Positions 43,947 through 53,168 of a stretch of 64,000 nt of DNA are shown here, piece by piece; the stretch's first letter is position 1, and each line of letters begins with the position of its first letter. The DNA is taken from contig NZ_LVJH01000025.1 in assembly GCF_001637205.1 (NCBI RefSeq), positions 62,001 to 126,000 of the forward strand. Reading direction: 5' to 3'. This DNA comes from Paenibacillus glacialis (GTDB taxonomy: Bacteria; Bacillota; Bacilli; Paenibacillales; Paenibacillaceae). The translations under genes were made by a program, and so were the position numbers. A model generated the notes under the pieces. The model was not told the origin of the DNA. It searched no databases and worked only from the letters and a program-made list of their open reading frames with translations.

Positions 43947-44498
43947 TTACCTTCCCTTTCCAATTATCTCTACATATGGTTGATTCGTTTCCTGGTTAGT
44001 AGGAAAATCTCCTTCATCTTTTGCATAGCGATTAAAAATTTTCACAGCTATTGGACAACTGATTTTTGAGATATCTAGATTAGTATCATCAGGAAATACT
44101 AAATGATCGCCCCATCTTTGCTTATAAGCATTTATATGCACATGCGCATATCTTTCTTTAAAAGGTTCGTAATCAAATCTTATAAAATCCTTCTTAGGAT
44201 CTTCTAAGTGGAATCCATGATATGAATAGCTTCGTAATTTTGTTATAGAGAGATCTTCAACTTTAGCATATGCAGCTTCACGTAACTTCATTTGAAACCC
44301 TGGGTATTGTTCAAAATTTACTTTTGATACATCTAAAGTATAAGATATTTCACTAGAATCTTCAGATCTATTAACGATTAAATTCTTTCTCACTATCTCT
44401 TGCAAATTGAACTCTTCAGCAACTTCAAGAATATGTTGTATTCTTTCTGTAATAATTTCATTCACATCAATTGATGGTTGTCTCTCTATTTTCGTCAC
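43947..44498 (-). CDS. Uncharacterised protein, DUF6516/TumE-like features
   Basis: The 183-residue protein carries IRFDYEPFKERYAHVHIN followed by WGDHLVFPDDTNLDIS and CPIAVKIFNRY. The HxH plus distal histidine pattern and order resemble TumE-type toxins of toxin-antitoxin pairs, but the protein is longer and I would not name it a toxin. It is the first gene of a two-gene unit with the pyruvate-kinase-C-like protein. Both lie next to the McrBC-like operon in the same cassette. Confidence 0.5.
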   Translation of the reverse strand: MTKIERQPSIDVNEIITERIQHILEVAEEFNLQEIVRKNLIVNRSEDSSEISYTLDVSKVNFEQYPGFQMKLREAAYAKVEDLSITKLRSYSYHGFHLEDPKKDFIRFDYEPFKERYAHVHINAYKQRWGDHLVFPDDTNLDISKISCPIAVKIFNRYAKDEGDFPTNQETNQPYVEIIGKGR

Positions 44499-44833
44499 CC
44501 ACTTACCCTAAAGATTAATTGATACTTTTCGCGGAAAAGGTATATCGCAACTTCCGTATAATGAGTCAAAATAAAATCTATAAACTGATATACAATTTAA
44601 TATGACATTAGTAGTTGTAATCTCATCATATTTAGCTGATCAATAGTTTATCTATAATATGAATTTTTTTCCAAAGTACCATTTCTTATTATACTGTTAA
44701 CTCGATATGTTTGGATATAAAACTTTAAATATTTAGACAGAAATAAAATGCCAATTATGTTGACCATTATACCGTTTTACCTCAAGAGGGAACCCTTCAT
44801 GATACTCTACTGGGTACCCTTTAAGCTTGAGGC
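44499..44833. other. Intergenic region between two minus-strand operons
   Basis: It holds the promoter side of the 43947 gene and the 3' side of the McrBC-like operon. An imperfect hairpin at 44782-44831 (CTCAAGAGGG/CCCTTTAAGCTTGAG) could end the latter, although it lacks a T run. Confidence 0.4.
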
Positions 44834-46684
44834 TTACAGTGAAATTGACCCTGCCTCTTCATTTTTGTGCATGAGCATGTTTTGATTTATAAATTGAGTA
44901 ATCTCATCCTTTAGATATTCATATCCAAAAGGTACTTCTTTCGTTGTAGGATCAACGGGTTCAATCTGAATAAAGGTTACACTTCCATCATGCTTATGTT
45001 CAAAAGCAACCCCGTTTGTTTGTTTGGGATATAGAGCAATAACCTTATCAATTTTACTAGTACGATTCCTATCAATGGGACAACGATATAGTATTCTGTT
45101 GTAATCACTTATCTGAATAAAATCATCTGTCTCCCGATTAAACTGTGTATTCCACAAATATCTGTATTTACGATATTTAACTTCGATAACCAAGGCCTTA
45201 ATAAGCTTACCCTTAGTATCATATATATCCAACCGAATGTCAGGTCTATTATGGATATTCGCTATAAACCCATATTCCTCCTCATTCAGACGTCTTGGTA
45301 ACTCCTGATCATATACAAGGTCCACCCGGTAGCCATCTTTAACAAAGGTCATCTTCTCCCCCGTTAGCAATTCACCAATAAATCGCTCCTGAGAGTGATC
45401 AGCAAGCCATCCTGTATCCCATTTGAAATCCAAATCATTGAACACATCAATTATTAAGCACGTGCAATAAACCTCCATCAATTTTGATGAGCGATTATAT
45501 GGATACGTGCTCTGCCGATTTGAGGAGTTGCGTTTCATCTGAACATGGACTTCCCTGTATAATCGATACAGCACTGAATAACGTTGATCTCGTAGCACGA
45601 ATGTTGGAGGCCTTTTAAATACTGGTATATATTTTATATCTTTTAACCAACTATCTTCTAAGTACCTTGAGAACATACTGACCATTTTCAGAATTTTTCG
45701 AAGCTCATTTAGGATTTTAGCAGCTTCATCTTCCTGTTGTTGTAACGTTCTTGTAATACCGTCCCTTTCATACCTAAGTTGTCTCACCACCTTCTCATTC
45801 CCGTATTTCATCGTAGTTTGATCATATCGATATAAACTATCGTTTACTTGTAGAAGACGACTTTTTGAGTGATCGACCTTATTTATTTGCAACTCATAAC
45901 GTTTTCTAAATCCGTTCTCAAGACCCTTTACGTTGCGTTTTAGAAATACAAGGAACCATTTAAACCATTGGTTCTCAGGAACATCGTTTGTTAATACGGC
46001 ATGTCTTTCATAAAAGTTTTCGGGACGGTCTAGATTTGTGTTATTCCGACCACCCTTCATGGCAAGCCAACGCTGGCTTTTTATATCTGGTTTCTTGGAC
46101 ACTGATCGAATGTTATACTGCTGCATGATATGTTCAGAAGGTAATTCTATTATTGATTCAAGGGCGTGCTTTAATTTCGGATAATTTGCTTGTATATGCC
46201 GATATACGTTGAGTATATGAACGGAAGATTGACCTTCGTCTATGTATGCACCAAAGCGCCTTGTTACAAGATCATACGATAGCCCTGAAACTTTTTGTTC
46301 TAAATAATTTCTAAGAAAAAATAAACGATCTTCATCGAAGTTACTACCCCTAATCGTATACATTCCGTGATAAATTCCTTGCTGTGTTTCAAGCCGAACC
46401 ATGTAATGACCAGGAGCAGGCATATGATCAATATCACGGATTTGAACGAGCTCTTCTTCACTTCCCGGTTCAAGAATCAAAATATCGTCGCAATCAAATC
46501 GATCGACATATAGTCGATCGAAAATACTATTAGATTCAAACCGAACCCGGATTGCTTGGTATTCATTAATTTCTACAGATGGTAATAAACTACCCGCTTC
46601 GTATTTAATTAATGTAAGTTCAGCGTCTCTCCAGTTCTCATGATTAAAGCGTTTACCAATGAACACTTTAGGATGCATAATCAT
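44834..46684 (-). CDS. McrC-like DUF2357 protein with PD-(D/E)XK nuclease domain
   Basis: About 616 residues. The N-terminal half resembles the DUF2357/McrC adaptor region and a helical middle follows (residues 260-350). The C-terminus holds a PD-(D/E)XK nuclease: PDIRLDIYDTKGKLIKAL then VIEVKYRKY, with a flanking QISDYNRILYRC helix. ATG 46684 (GGGAGATGG upstream) overlaps the ATPase stop by 17 bases; an earlier start would overlap more. With the ATPase it should form a McrBC-type, modification-dependent nuclease against phage or foreign DNA. Confidence 0.85.
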   Translation of the reverse strand: MIMHPKVFIGKRFNHENWRDAELTLIKYEAGSLLPSVEINEYQAIRVRFESNSIFDRLYVDRFDCDDILILEPGSEEELVQIRDIDHMPAPGHYMVRLETQQGIYHGMYTIRGSNFDEDRLFFLRNYLEQKVSGLSYDLVTRRFGAYIDEGQSSVHILNVYRHIQANYPKLKHALESIIELPSEHIMQQYNIRSVSKKPDIKSQRWLAMKGGRNNTNLDRPENFYERHAVLTNDVPENQWFKWFLVFLKRNVKGLENGFRKRYELQINKVDHSKSRLLQVNDSLYRYDQTTMKYGNEKVVRQLRYERDGITRTLQQQEDEAAKILNELRKILKMVSMFSRYLEDSWLKDIKYIPVFKRPPTFVLRDQRYSVLYRLYREVHVQMKRNSSNRQSTYPYNRSSKLMEVYCTCLIIDVFNDLDFKWDTGWLADHSQERFIGELLTGEKMTFVKDGYRVDLVYDQELPRRLNEEEYGFIANIHNRPDIRLDIYDTKGKLIKALVIEVKYRKYRYLWNTQFNRETDDFIQISDYNRILYRCPIDRNRTSKIDKVIALYPKQTNGVAFEHKHDGSVTFIQIEPVDPTTKEVPFGYEYLKDEITQFINQNMLMHKNEEAGSISL

Positions 46685-48692
46685 GGATTGCCATCTCCCG
46701 CGCTTTACGATGTATTTCAACAAGTGTAAACTCAAAATCGCTTATTCCCCTTGCTCTATCACTGGTGAAAAGATCAAACATCTCACTTTGTTGCACGCCA
46801 CCGTGATTTTCATTCGCAACCCCAACTAACTTCTGAAATTGTTCTGAAGAACCACGGATTTTAGTAAGAATACGTTGTTTAAATTGGAGATCAATTACCA
46901 TTCTACGATCAAGGTATGGTTTACCTTGTTGATTTAGTGGTATAGAGTTTAAGTACTCCCCGATTTTTCGAATAACACGGTGAGATACTCCCTTTTGATA
47001 ATCATACTGTTGTATTATGTCATGAAGTTCGTCGAAGAACTTTAACTCTTCTAAGCTAAATGCGCTTATCGCAAGATCTTTACTACTCCATTTTGTAAAA
47101 ACATCTTTTGAACCAAATGAAATAAGAGGCTTAGTAGGTTCGACAATTTCACGCGCCAATAGAGAGCTAAATGATAATTTACGCAGTGTTACAATATTAG
47201 CACGATCTAAAAAACGGTCTGAAAAGTTCTTCGTTGTTTCATCTATATTTGCCGTTCCAATAAATACTATGTTATCTCCTATTTCAATCGAATCAGGGTA
47301 GTTAGATCGATTGTGACAGGTTGCAGTCTCCTTATTGTATAGTCTCAATTTCCGTTCCTGATTTTCTGGTAACTCTAAGATACTAATAAATGGTGCAAAC
47401 CAGTATTCCACCTGACTCAGATTCATCTCGTCAAAAGCAACTATGTGCATTTGTTCAGGGCGATCTTTAGCATGTTTTAAAAACTCTACAAATCCTGTAT
47501 CTGAAGGTACGTAAAGACCTGTAGAAGCATTAAGATATCCCAGTAAGTCACTTGGTTCTGTATAACTTGGACTAATAGGTAATACAAGAAGTGTATTTTT
47601 CTCTTGTTTAAGTCCCATGGCCTCTGCATATAGTAAAGCTAGTTGAGATTTCCCTGTACCCGACATGCCAGCAAGGACGGTTATAGGATTAGTCTTCACA
47701 CTCACGTGGAAATTTACAAGGTCGTTCATATCATAGAATAGTCCTTTTGACTCCCCAAGTGTCTTTAAGTGCTCCAGGAACTGGCTTTCTAAATCATCAT
47801 AATTAATTTCATCTTGATCAACCTCATCCTCATTATTCTGTTTAGAAGAAGTACCAGTTGTGATATCTTGTATTACTTCTAACCGTTCTTTTTCCGAATT
47901 TCCAACCTGTATAAACGCAGAGGTTGTTTCATATAAATACTTTCTATCAAGGAAAATTAAATTATCGCTACCATAAATTTGGAAATCCGAGATTGCATCC
48001 GGATCAATTTTAACTCTTTCTACGGTCTCAAGTGATGATTCGTAAGCCCATCCTTGATCAACTGAGTCCTTCCATTCACCGTCCAGCTTATATAGGTACT
48101 CTCCACATATTACATACTTTGGTCCTTCCGCATGATAATAATAATCCTGAAAGCGAAGAGCCTTACCGGACTGAAGAGATGATTCCCATGAGCTAATACC
48201 CATCGTCAGTTTTGGAACAGATACATATTCGGCCTCCTCTTTATATCCATCATCTATATTTTTTATCTCCAAATTCTTGAATATTTTCTCTGAGTACCCA
48301 TCCGCGGCTGTCATATAATTAACCTGGGGGCGGAATACAATTAGTTTGTTTTCTAATCTATTTCTTAAAGACTCAATACGTTTGTCAAGGTCATGCGTAT
48401 AGGTATATCCTGCTGGATAGAAGTTGCGTGGAAACCTAAGGTTATTATCAGTTAAACCAATATACAGTGGACTTAAGCTACGTTCAAGTAACATATCATT
48501 TAACTCGAGTAATGGGACTGGTTCTGGAGATACTGGTTTAATAAAAAACTGCGGATTGTTGGAATGTCCTCGTGGCATGACTGGTTCATCTGTGGGACCA
48601 TTCAAGTTGTCTTTACTTGTCAACGTACCGAGCATTAGACATTGGGATATATCTGCATACCGCTTTTTCTCTTCCGGATCAAGTCTAAACAT
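46668..48692 (-). CDS. McrB-like AAA+ NTPase
   Basis: The 674-residue protein has a long N-terminal region (1-310) of unclear fold that may bind DNA, and an AAA+ module: Walker A VLAGMSGTGKSQLALLYAEA, Walker B HIVAFDEMNLSQVEYWFAPF, sensor FIGTANIDETTKNFSDRFLD. The ANIDET element sits where McrB has its guanine-specific NTAD, so nucleotide preference is uncertain. ATG 48692 has GAGGGGAAG upstream and overlaps the coiled-coil gene. It is the motor of the defence operon. Confidence 0.88.
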   Translation of the reverse strand: MFRLDPEEKKRYADISQCLMLGTLTSKDNLNGPTDEPVMPRGHSNNPQFFIKPVSPEPVPLLELNDMLLERSLSPLYIGLTDNNLRFPRNFYPAGYTYTHDLDKRIESLRNRLENKLIVFRPQVNYMTAADGYSEKIFKNLEIKNIDDGYKEEAEYVSVPKLTMGISSWESSLQSGKALRFQDYYYHAEGPKYVICGEYLYKLDGEWKDSVDQGWAYESSLETVERVKIDPDAISDFQIYGSDNLIFLDRKYLYETTSAFIQVGNSEKERLEVIQDITTGTSSKQNNEDEVDQDEINYDDLESQFLEHLKTLGESKGLFYDMNDLVNFHVSVKTNPITVLAGMSGTGKSQLALLYAEAMGLKQEKNTLLVLPISPSYTEPSDLLGYLNASTGLYVPSDTGFVEFLKHAKDRPEQMHIVAFDEMNLSQVEYWFAPFISILELPENQERKLRLYNKETATCHNRSNYPDSIEIGDNIVFIGTANIDETTKNFSDRFLDRANIVTLRKLSFSSLLAREIVEPTKPLISFGSKDVFTKWSSKDLAISAFSLEELKFFDELHDIIQQYDYQKGVSHRVIRKIGEYLNSIPLNQQGKPYLDRRMVIDLQFKQRILTKIRGSSEQFQKLVGVANENHGGVQQSEMFDLFTSDRARGISDFEFTLVEIHRKAREMAIHDYAS

Positions 48693-50046
48693 TCGATTCT
48701 TCCCCTCGCTTCCAAATGGATAATAGTTCGATTAAAGATTTATGATCATGTATAACAAAAGTGGAATAGTGCATTCCATTCATCGACTTCTGTAAAGAAA
48801 ACAGCTTTTTGGAGGATATTCCGTTTTGTTGAATATATACTTGAGTGAGACCATTCTTAATAAGAGAATCTTTTTGTTTTTCCCAATCCTTAAAGGTAAC
48901 AAAGATCACTTCTGGAAATAAACATCTCGCTAGTGATACATCTGATGACTCATAAAGTATACAAAATCCATTTATTCTTTCTGTTACATCTACCTTCCAA
49001 CTCTCTAATTGACGACGAAGATTAAGATTTTCTTGATCCTTTTCTTGAATCATAGACTGATAAAGCTCTTTTTGTTCTTCCATTTTAGACATATTAATGT
49101 CATCTAACTGCACAATTTCTAGTTCCTTATCAGCAAGCCTAACCTTCACTTTTTCAAGTTCTTTCTGAAGGTTATTAACTGACTTTTTCGCAACAACAAT
49201 ATCTTTTTTACTTTCTTCTGCTACTTTAAGTTTCTCCTTCAGTTCGTTTAATGAATTTTCCTCCTCCTGAAGCTTAGTCTTGTGAATCTGTGATTGTTCT
49301 AATTCGTCAACCGCTTCTTTTCCCTTTCTAGCTATATCATATAAGAAATTTGAGACTAAACCATAACGAATACTATATTCCAAACTGTCATGTTGAATTG
49401 CATAAGCAAATGATAATAAACCGTGGTCCTGGACATTCTGATAGTAAGCGTAGAATTCCTTGAGGGACATTTCTTTCACTTTATTCAGTTCTACCTTAAA
49501 TTGTTTAGTTTGTTCACTCGATAGTAATAATAAAGCTGACTTAAAATAGGATTCTTTTTGATGATCATTAAGATAGAGGTTTTGGCTTAATAACTTGAGT
49601 GCTTGCTCATCTGTCTTAATCTCTAAGGTATAATCAAATAATTTTTCACTGTTTTCTAATTTCCTTTGCAACTCGGGCAATATCTCTTCAACAAGTTTAA
49701 TATCATATTTAATAGCCAAAGCAACCTTCAAATGATCCGCTATGTCTTTAGAAGATATACGTGCTAAAAACTCTTCCTTTGATGTCGCTTCCGATAAATC
49801 ATTAAGATCGTGACCACTATGAAAGTGTTGAAAAAATGGATCAGCTTTCTTCCTTCTCATTTTAGGTGTTTGACGTCTAAATATCTGGTTAATATAATTC
49901 TTTTTCAACTTTAATGGAGGCTGCTTTAGAAACCCCGGAACTGTCTCCTTAAATTTATTAAGGATTTCATTCGCACTTTTATCATCCAAGAGACTGACAT
50001 AGAAATCTATTGCTTCTGACAACGAATACCCTCCTCTTAATTTCAT
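48685..50046 (-). CDS. Coiled-coil protein, first gene of the McrBC-like operon
   Basis: The 453-residue protein has an N-terminal helical domain (FYVSLLDDKSANEILNKF, basic segment PKMRRKKADPFF), a long predicted coiled coil at about residues 255-345 (KTKLQEEENSLNELKEKLK, VRLADKELEIVQLDD), and a small alpha/beta C-terminal domain. No enzyme motif is visible. It overlaps the ATPase start and is clearly co-translated. Coiled-coil partners are known in diversified McrBC (CoCoNuT-like) systems; whether this belongs to them is inference. Confidence 0.75.
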   Translation of the reverse strand: MKLRGGYSLSEAIDFYVSLLDDKSANEILNKFKETVPGFLKQPPLKLKKNYINQIFRRQTPKMRRKKADPFFQHFHSGHDLNDLSEATSKEEFLARISSKDIADHLKVALAIKYDIKLVEEILPELQRKLENSEKLFDYTLEIKTDEQALKLLSQNLYLNDHQKESYFKSALLLLSSEQTKQFKVELNKVKEMSLKEFYAYYQNVQDHGLLSFAYAIQHDSLEYSIRYGLVSNFLYDIARKGKEAVDELEQSQIHKTKLQEEENSLNELKEKLKVAEESKKDIVVAKKSVNNLQKELEKVKVRLADKELEIVQLDDINMSKMEEQKELYQSMIQEKDQENLNLRRQLESWKVDVTERINGFCILYESSDVSLARCLFPEVIFVTFKDWEKQKDSLIKNGLTQVYIQQNGISSKKLFSLQKSMNGMHYSTFVIHDHKSLIELLSIWKRGEESNV

Positions 50047-50103
50047 TTAGTATTTTATCTTCTGTCAATAATACCCACTCAAATTAACCACTCCCTTTAT
50101 ATT

Positions 50104-50132
50104 ATTATACCTCTTTTATGGGTAATATTAAC
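50104..50132 (-). promoter_or_regulatory. Probable promoter of the McrBC-like operon
   Basis: A perfect TATAAT on the minus strand (50109-50104) lies about 60 bases upstream of the coiled-coil gene. The matching -35, TTAATA at 17 bases, is weak. Confidence 0.45.
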
Positions 50133-50272
50133 TATAAGAATTAATACCCCAGATGTGATTGACGCATTGATAGGTACCAATTTGATCAGGGTCAAGATCA
50201 TTCCTACCCCCACCTTCATTATTCTACGATCCATTTAAAACATAAAAAGGTACATCAGACATATTTATACCT

Positions 50273-50301
50273 ATTCGCCCTACTTATGATACGGTTCACC
50301 C
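50273..50301 (-). repeat. rlmH-3'-end-like att repeat 11, still fused to rlmH remnant
   Basis: TTCGCCCTACTTATGATACG, then GTTCACCCCGATTTATCTTC. Here the core is the real end of an rlmH copy (it encodes GEPYHK and the stop), as at repeat 13. This connects the free repeats to rlmH. Confidence 0.88.
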
Positions 50302-50620
50302 CGATTTATCTTCACCACGCGATAAATCTGCTCGGTGAGGACCAGGAGCATGACCTCATCGGAGAGCCCGTGGCTCCCTCCGATGAGGAAGGCGACATGG
50401 CTCGTCCCGTAGGGGCCGAGCCGGTCCAACTCTGCGGCAAGCTCTTCCGAGCTCCAGAGCTTGCCGTCAAATCGCGATCGCAATGACATGCGCCTCGCTC
50501 TCTTCACATGCGCGAGGATACGCGCGCCCTCGCGCCCTTGGCCTGCACCACCTCTGCTTCGCTCAGAGAGTCGGGTGCTTTTTCATCTACTACCTCTATA
50601 ATCTGGAATTTGAGGTAGGA
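50280..50620 (-). pseudogene. rlmH: Decayed second copy of rlmH (3' two thirds)
   Basis: The segment starts YLKFQIIEVVDEKAPDSLSE and ends [18 protein letters not shown], paralleling the intact rlmH at 63555. It has at least one frameshift in the EGARILAHVK region and an in-frame loss of about 20 residues between SHGLSD and LVLTEQ. The N-terminal third is absent, and the duplicate is not closely identical to the present gene, so it is likely foreign or old. It marks a former integration junction. Confidence 0.88.
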
Positions 50621-50684
50621 AGTAATTGAACTATACACTTATCCATGTTAAGTTTACATTATTGCGTCGAACCTACTTATATAC

Positions 50685-50930
50685 CCTGTTCATCCACTTG
50701 AAGTCCTTCCTTTGCCATCAACTCCTGCAGCTCCAGCACAAGCTCTACATATATTAGCAACTTGAACCGCTGCAACCAAGTCTTTGCTTGACTCGGCCTT
50801 GCTTTTCTTATTTGGCAGATTGATTATAGCTGCTTGCAGAGCAGGCTCCCAGTAAGCCTTATTGCCGAATAATCCGCCTTCAATGTATACGTAGTGGAAT
50901 TACCCCATAGTGCTGTAAGAATTCGTGATT
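50685..50930 (-). pseudogene. C-terminal gene remnant with frameshift
   Basis: Two minus-strand frames join to give GLFGNKAYWEPALQAAIINL followed, after a shift, by KTWLQRFKLLIYVELVLELQ and ELMAKEGLQVDEQGI before a stop. The composition is clearly protein-like, but I do not recognise the family. Confidence 0.4.
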
Positions 50931-51060
50931 GATCATTCCACTTGATACTCTTCCTTAACCGTTTTTTGTACACTAAACCTTTAATAATGCATATTGTTAC
51001 AAATCTATTAATATCTATACTAGTAGCAAATATGGTTTTACCAGAAAGGGGAAGTTTAAT

Positions 51061-51897
51061 ATGATTCCGTTAGACGACGTAGACAAATGCTACCCATTAA
51101 TAAATGAGCATGCACAACGTTTTTTGAGCGAGCCAGAACTGAAGCAATATCGCTCCCTCCCACAAAACGAGGTTGAACACCAGCTTAAGCTGTTGCTGGA
51201 AAGTCCGATTGCCCACTTTACCGTTGTAAATGAAGTCTACTTCAGAGCGCGTTGGGCTGAGGTTTTTGAAGCACTGCAGTTGGGAGATGACCTGACATTA
51301 TTAGAGGTGGCTTCCGGCGATGCAGATATGGTTCCCCAGGTCATGGCACGAACCCATCCGAACAGTACATACATAACGGCCAATATGAATAAAAGCCTCA
51401 CCAGCAGTTTGCTACAGAAAACGCTGTGCCTTCCCCTGCATATGAAAATCATAGAGGATGATGCAGCTTATCTCGAAAAGCATCTGGCTCCCGGGTCAGT
51501 GGATCTTATCGTTTTTCAGCATGCGGTCAATGATATCATCCAGGCGATTTTATGCGGACAGGCTGGAATCGACACCATCCATACGGATTGGATGGAAACT
51601 TTGCCGGACATGATCAAACTTCTTCAGCAGGAGGTTGCCTCAGATACACTCGATGTTCATGTCATGCAGCCTTTTATCACCTTGATCCACACTTTATTGA
51701 AATCTCTGCGGACAGATGGCATTATCGCTTTGAATCATTATATGTTCCAGCTGGACCTTGACTGGGGCTACCCGGCAGATTTGTTTGAGAATATCATCCC
51801 CCTGACCAGACGCTGGCTGACCGGGATTCAGGGTTGCGAAGAGATTTTCATTCCCGGCTTTGACCAGCAATGGTGGATCTTTTTGCAAAAAAGATAA
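51061..51897 (+). CDS. Class I SAM-dependent methyltransferase-like protein
   Basis: The 278-residue protein has the motif I region LTLLEVASGDADMVPQVMA, the motif II strand TYITANMN and a motif IV-like segment GSVDLIVFQHAVNDI. The glycine-rich loop is atypical (ASGDAD), so cofactor binding should be regarded as probable only. Substrate is unknown. GAAAGGGG precedes ATG 51061. It is the only intact gene between att repeats 11 and 12. Confidence 0.65.
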   Translation: MIPLDDVDKCYPLINEHAQRFLSEPELKQYRSLPQNEVEHQLKLLLESPIAHFTVVNEVYFRARWAEVFEALQLGDDLTLLEVASGDADMVPQVMARTHPNSTYITANMNKSLTSSLLQKTLCLPLHMKIIEDDAAYLEKHLAPGSVDLIVFQHAVNDIIQAILCGQAGIDTIHTDWMETLPDMIKLLQQEVASDTLDVHVMQPFITLIHTLLKSLRTDGIIALNHYMFQLDLDWGYPADLFENIIPLTRRWLTGIQGCEEIFIPGFDQQWWIFLQKR

Positions 51898-52085
51898 TGA
51901 TGCTCCACAAGCAGCATATTAATTCTTATAATTTTAAAAACCGCCAGCTATAGCTACAGGTTCTGTAGCCTCAAAAAACAAGCAAAGACCCGTTTTCGCT
52001 GTCCTTCAGACTCAGTTTAGGTTACCAAACCTAGGGTAATCAAGGCGCTTTTCCAGAGCTTCCACGAGGTTTTTCAAAAAAAATA

Positions 52086-52131
52086 TGCCGTTACTTATGA
52101 TAAGGTTCACCGTAACATCTATAGAGCGAAA
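52086..52131 (-). repeat. rlmH-3'-end-like att repeat 12
   Basis: TGCCGTTACTTATGATAAGG, then TTCACCGTAACATCTATAG and arm AGCGAAAT. The right half is identical to repeat 10, and the core is the CTTATGATAAG variant of repeats 5 and 6. Confidence 0.85.
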
Positions 52132-52164
52132 TGAAGGACACCCTGATTGGGTGTCCTTCATTGT
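52131..52164. terminator. Perfect hairpin next to att repeat 12
   Basis: ATGAAGGACACCC pairs with GGGTGTCCTTCAT around TGATT. It could be a bidirectional terminator or part of the attachment structure; it begins exactly at the end of the repeat. Confidence 0.6.
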
Positions 52165-52190
52165 AGAGACAAGGGTTAAAAACGGCATTT

Positions 52191-52365
52191 CTACTGAGCA
52201 AGATCGACCAATCTGGCCGTCTTAGGATCGTAAACCACATTGGTAATCGAGCCATCCCGAATACGTTTTACCGCTTCATCAATCACATGAATTGGCACAA
52301 GGAACCATTCTTGCGGCCGTACAGGGTGGCCGAAGCGGTCATGGATAGTGAGGTCGAGCTAGCAC
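52191..52365 (-). pseudogene. C-terminal remnant, possibly GIY-YIG nuclease family
   Basis: The minus-strand frame reads LTIHDRFGHPVRPQEWFLVP, then HVIDEAVKRIRDGSITNVVY and ends LVDLAQ at a stop. The PxEWFxVPLxVIDEAV pattern occurs at the end of GIY-YIG/T5orf172-type proteins. The N-terminal catalytic part is missing where the TnpB remnant begins. Confidence 0.4.
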
Positions 52366-52397
52366 AGACTCCGTACACTACGTATCACAAAACATTC

Positions 52398-52980
52398 AGG
52401 TAAGTGGATAGCCCAATTTTCTGTCACGATTCCAACAACTGACAAAACAGATAAAAGGATTTTAGGCGTTGACTTAGGGCTAAAAGTTCCTGCGGTAGCC
52501 ATCACAGACGATGATAAGGTTCGCTTTTTTGGGAATGGACGAGAAAATAAATACATGAAACGGAAGTTTCGTAAATTAGATGATAAAGAACAAAGATGGA
52601 TGAAAGACAAAGACCACAAGGTTAGTCGTAAAATCGTCAGTTTTGCAGTTGAGAATCAGATTTCTGTCATTCGCTTAGAGCAACTAACGAATATCAGGCA
52701 GACGACAAGAACAAGTTGTAAAAACGAAAAGAATCTACATAAATGGTCTTTCTATCGTCTATCTACTTTCATCGAGTACAAAGCGAACATAGTTGGGATC
52801 AAAGTAGAGTATGTTAATCCTGCCTATACGAGTCAATCATGCCCGAAATGTTCAGAAAAGAACAAGGCGCACGATAGAACATACAAGTGCCAATGTGGAT
52901 TCGAGAAACATCGTGATATTGTGGGAGCGATGAACATTCGCTACACACCTGTGGCAGATGGTAACAGTCTGTCAGCCTAA
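52398..52980 (+). pseudogene. tnpB: IS200/IS605-type TnpB remnant
   Basis: This is the C-terminal half of TnpB: KRILGVDLGLKVPAVAITDD (RuvC I), SVIRLEQLTNIR (RuvC II glutamate), the zinc ribbon SCPKCSEKNKAHDRTYKCQC and RDIVGAMNI (RuvC III). The first 130 or so residues are missing, and the segment between KRKFR and KLDDKEQRW is shortened. All three acidic residues survive, but the guide-binding part does not, so nuclease activity is not expected. No TnpA is present. Confidence 0.85.
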
Positions 52981-53059
52981 GATGCAACATACACTGTCTT
53001 AGGAGGGGCGATGACACGCCCTAATCTTGAGAGTTGTCCAAAGCAGAAATGGATTGAGG

Positions 53060-53130
53060 ACGTTAACTACTCAAGAATCCCAGTCACGTTAGTGACCTTG
53101 CGGCTTTAGCCGTGGGAATGTCAAGTGAAC
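53060..53130 (+). mobile_element. IS605-type right end
   Basis: Downstream of the TnpB remnant, CCTTGCGGCTTTAGCCGTGG forms a subterminal hairpin followed by GAATGTCAAG, a typical right end of IS200/IS605 elements and the 3' part of an omega-RNA scaffold. The left end is not visible. Confidence 0.65.
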
Positions 53131-53168
53131 CATTTTCTCATACATTGAGTTCGTACTAGTAACAAACA

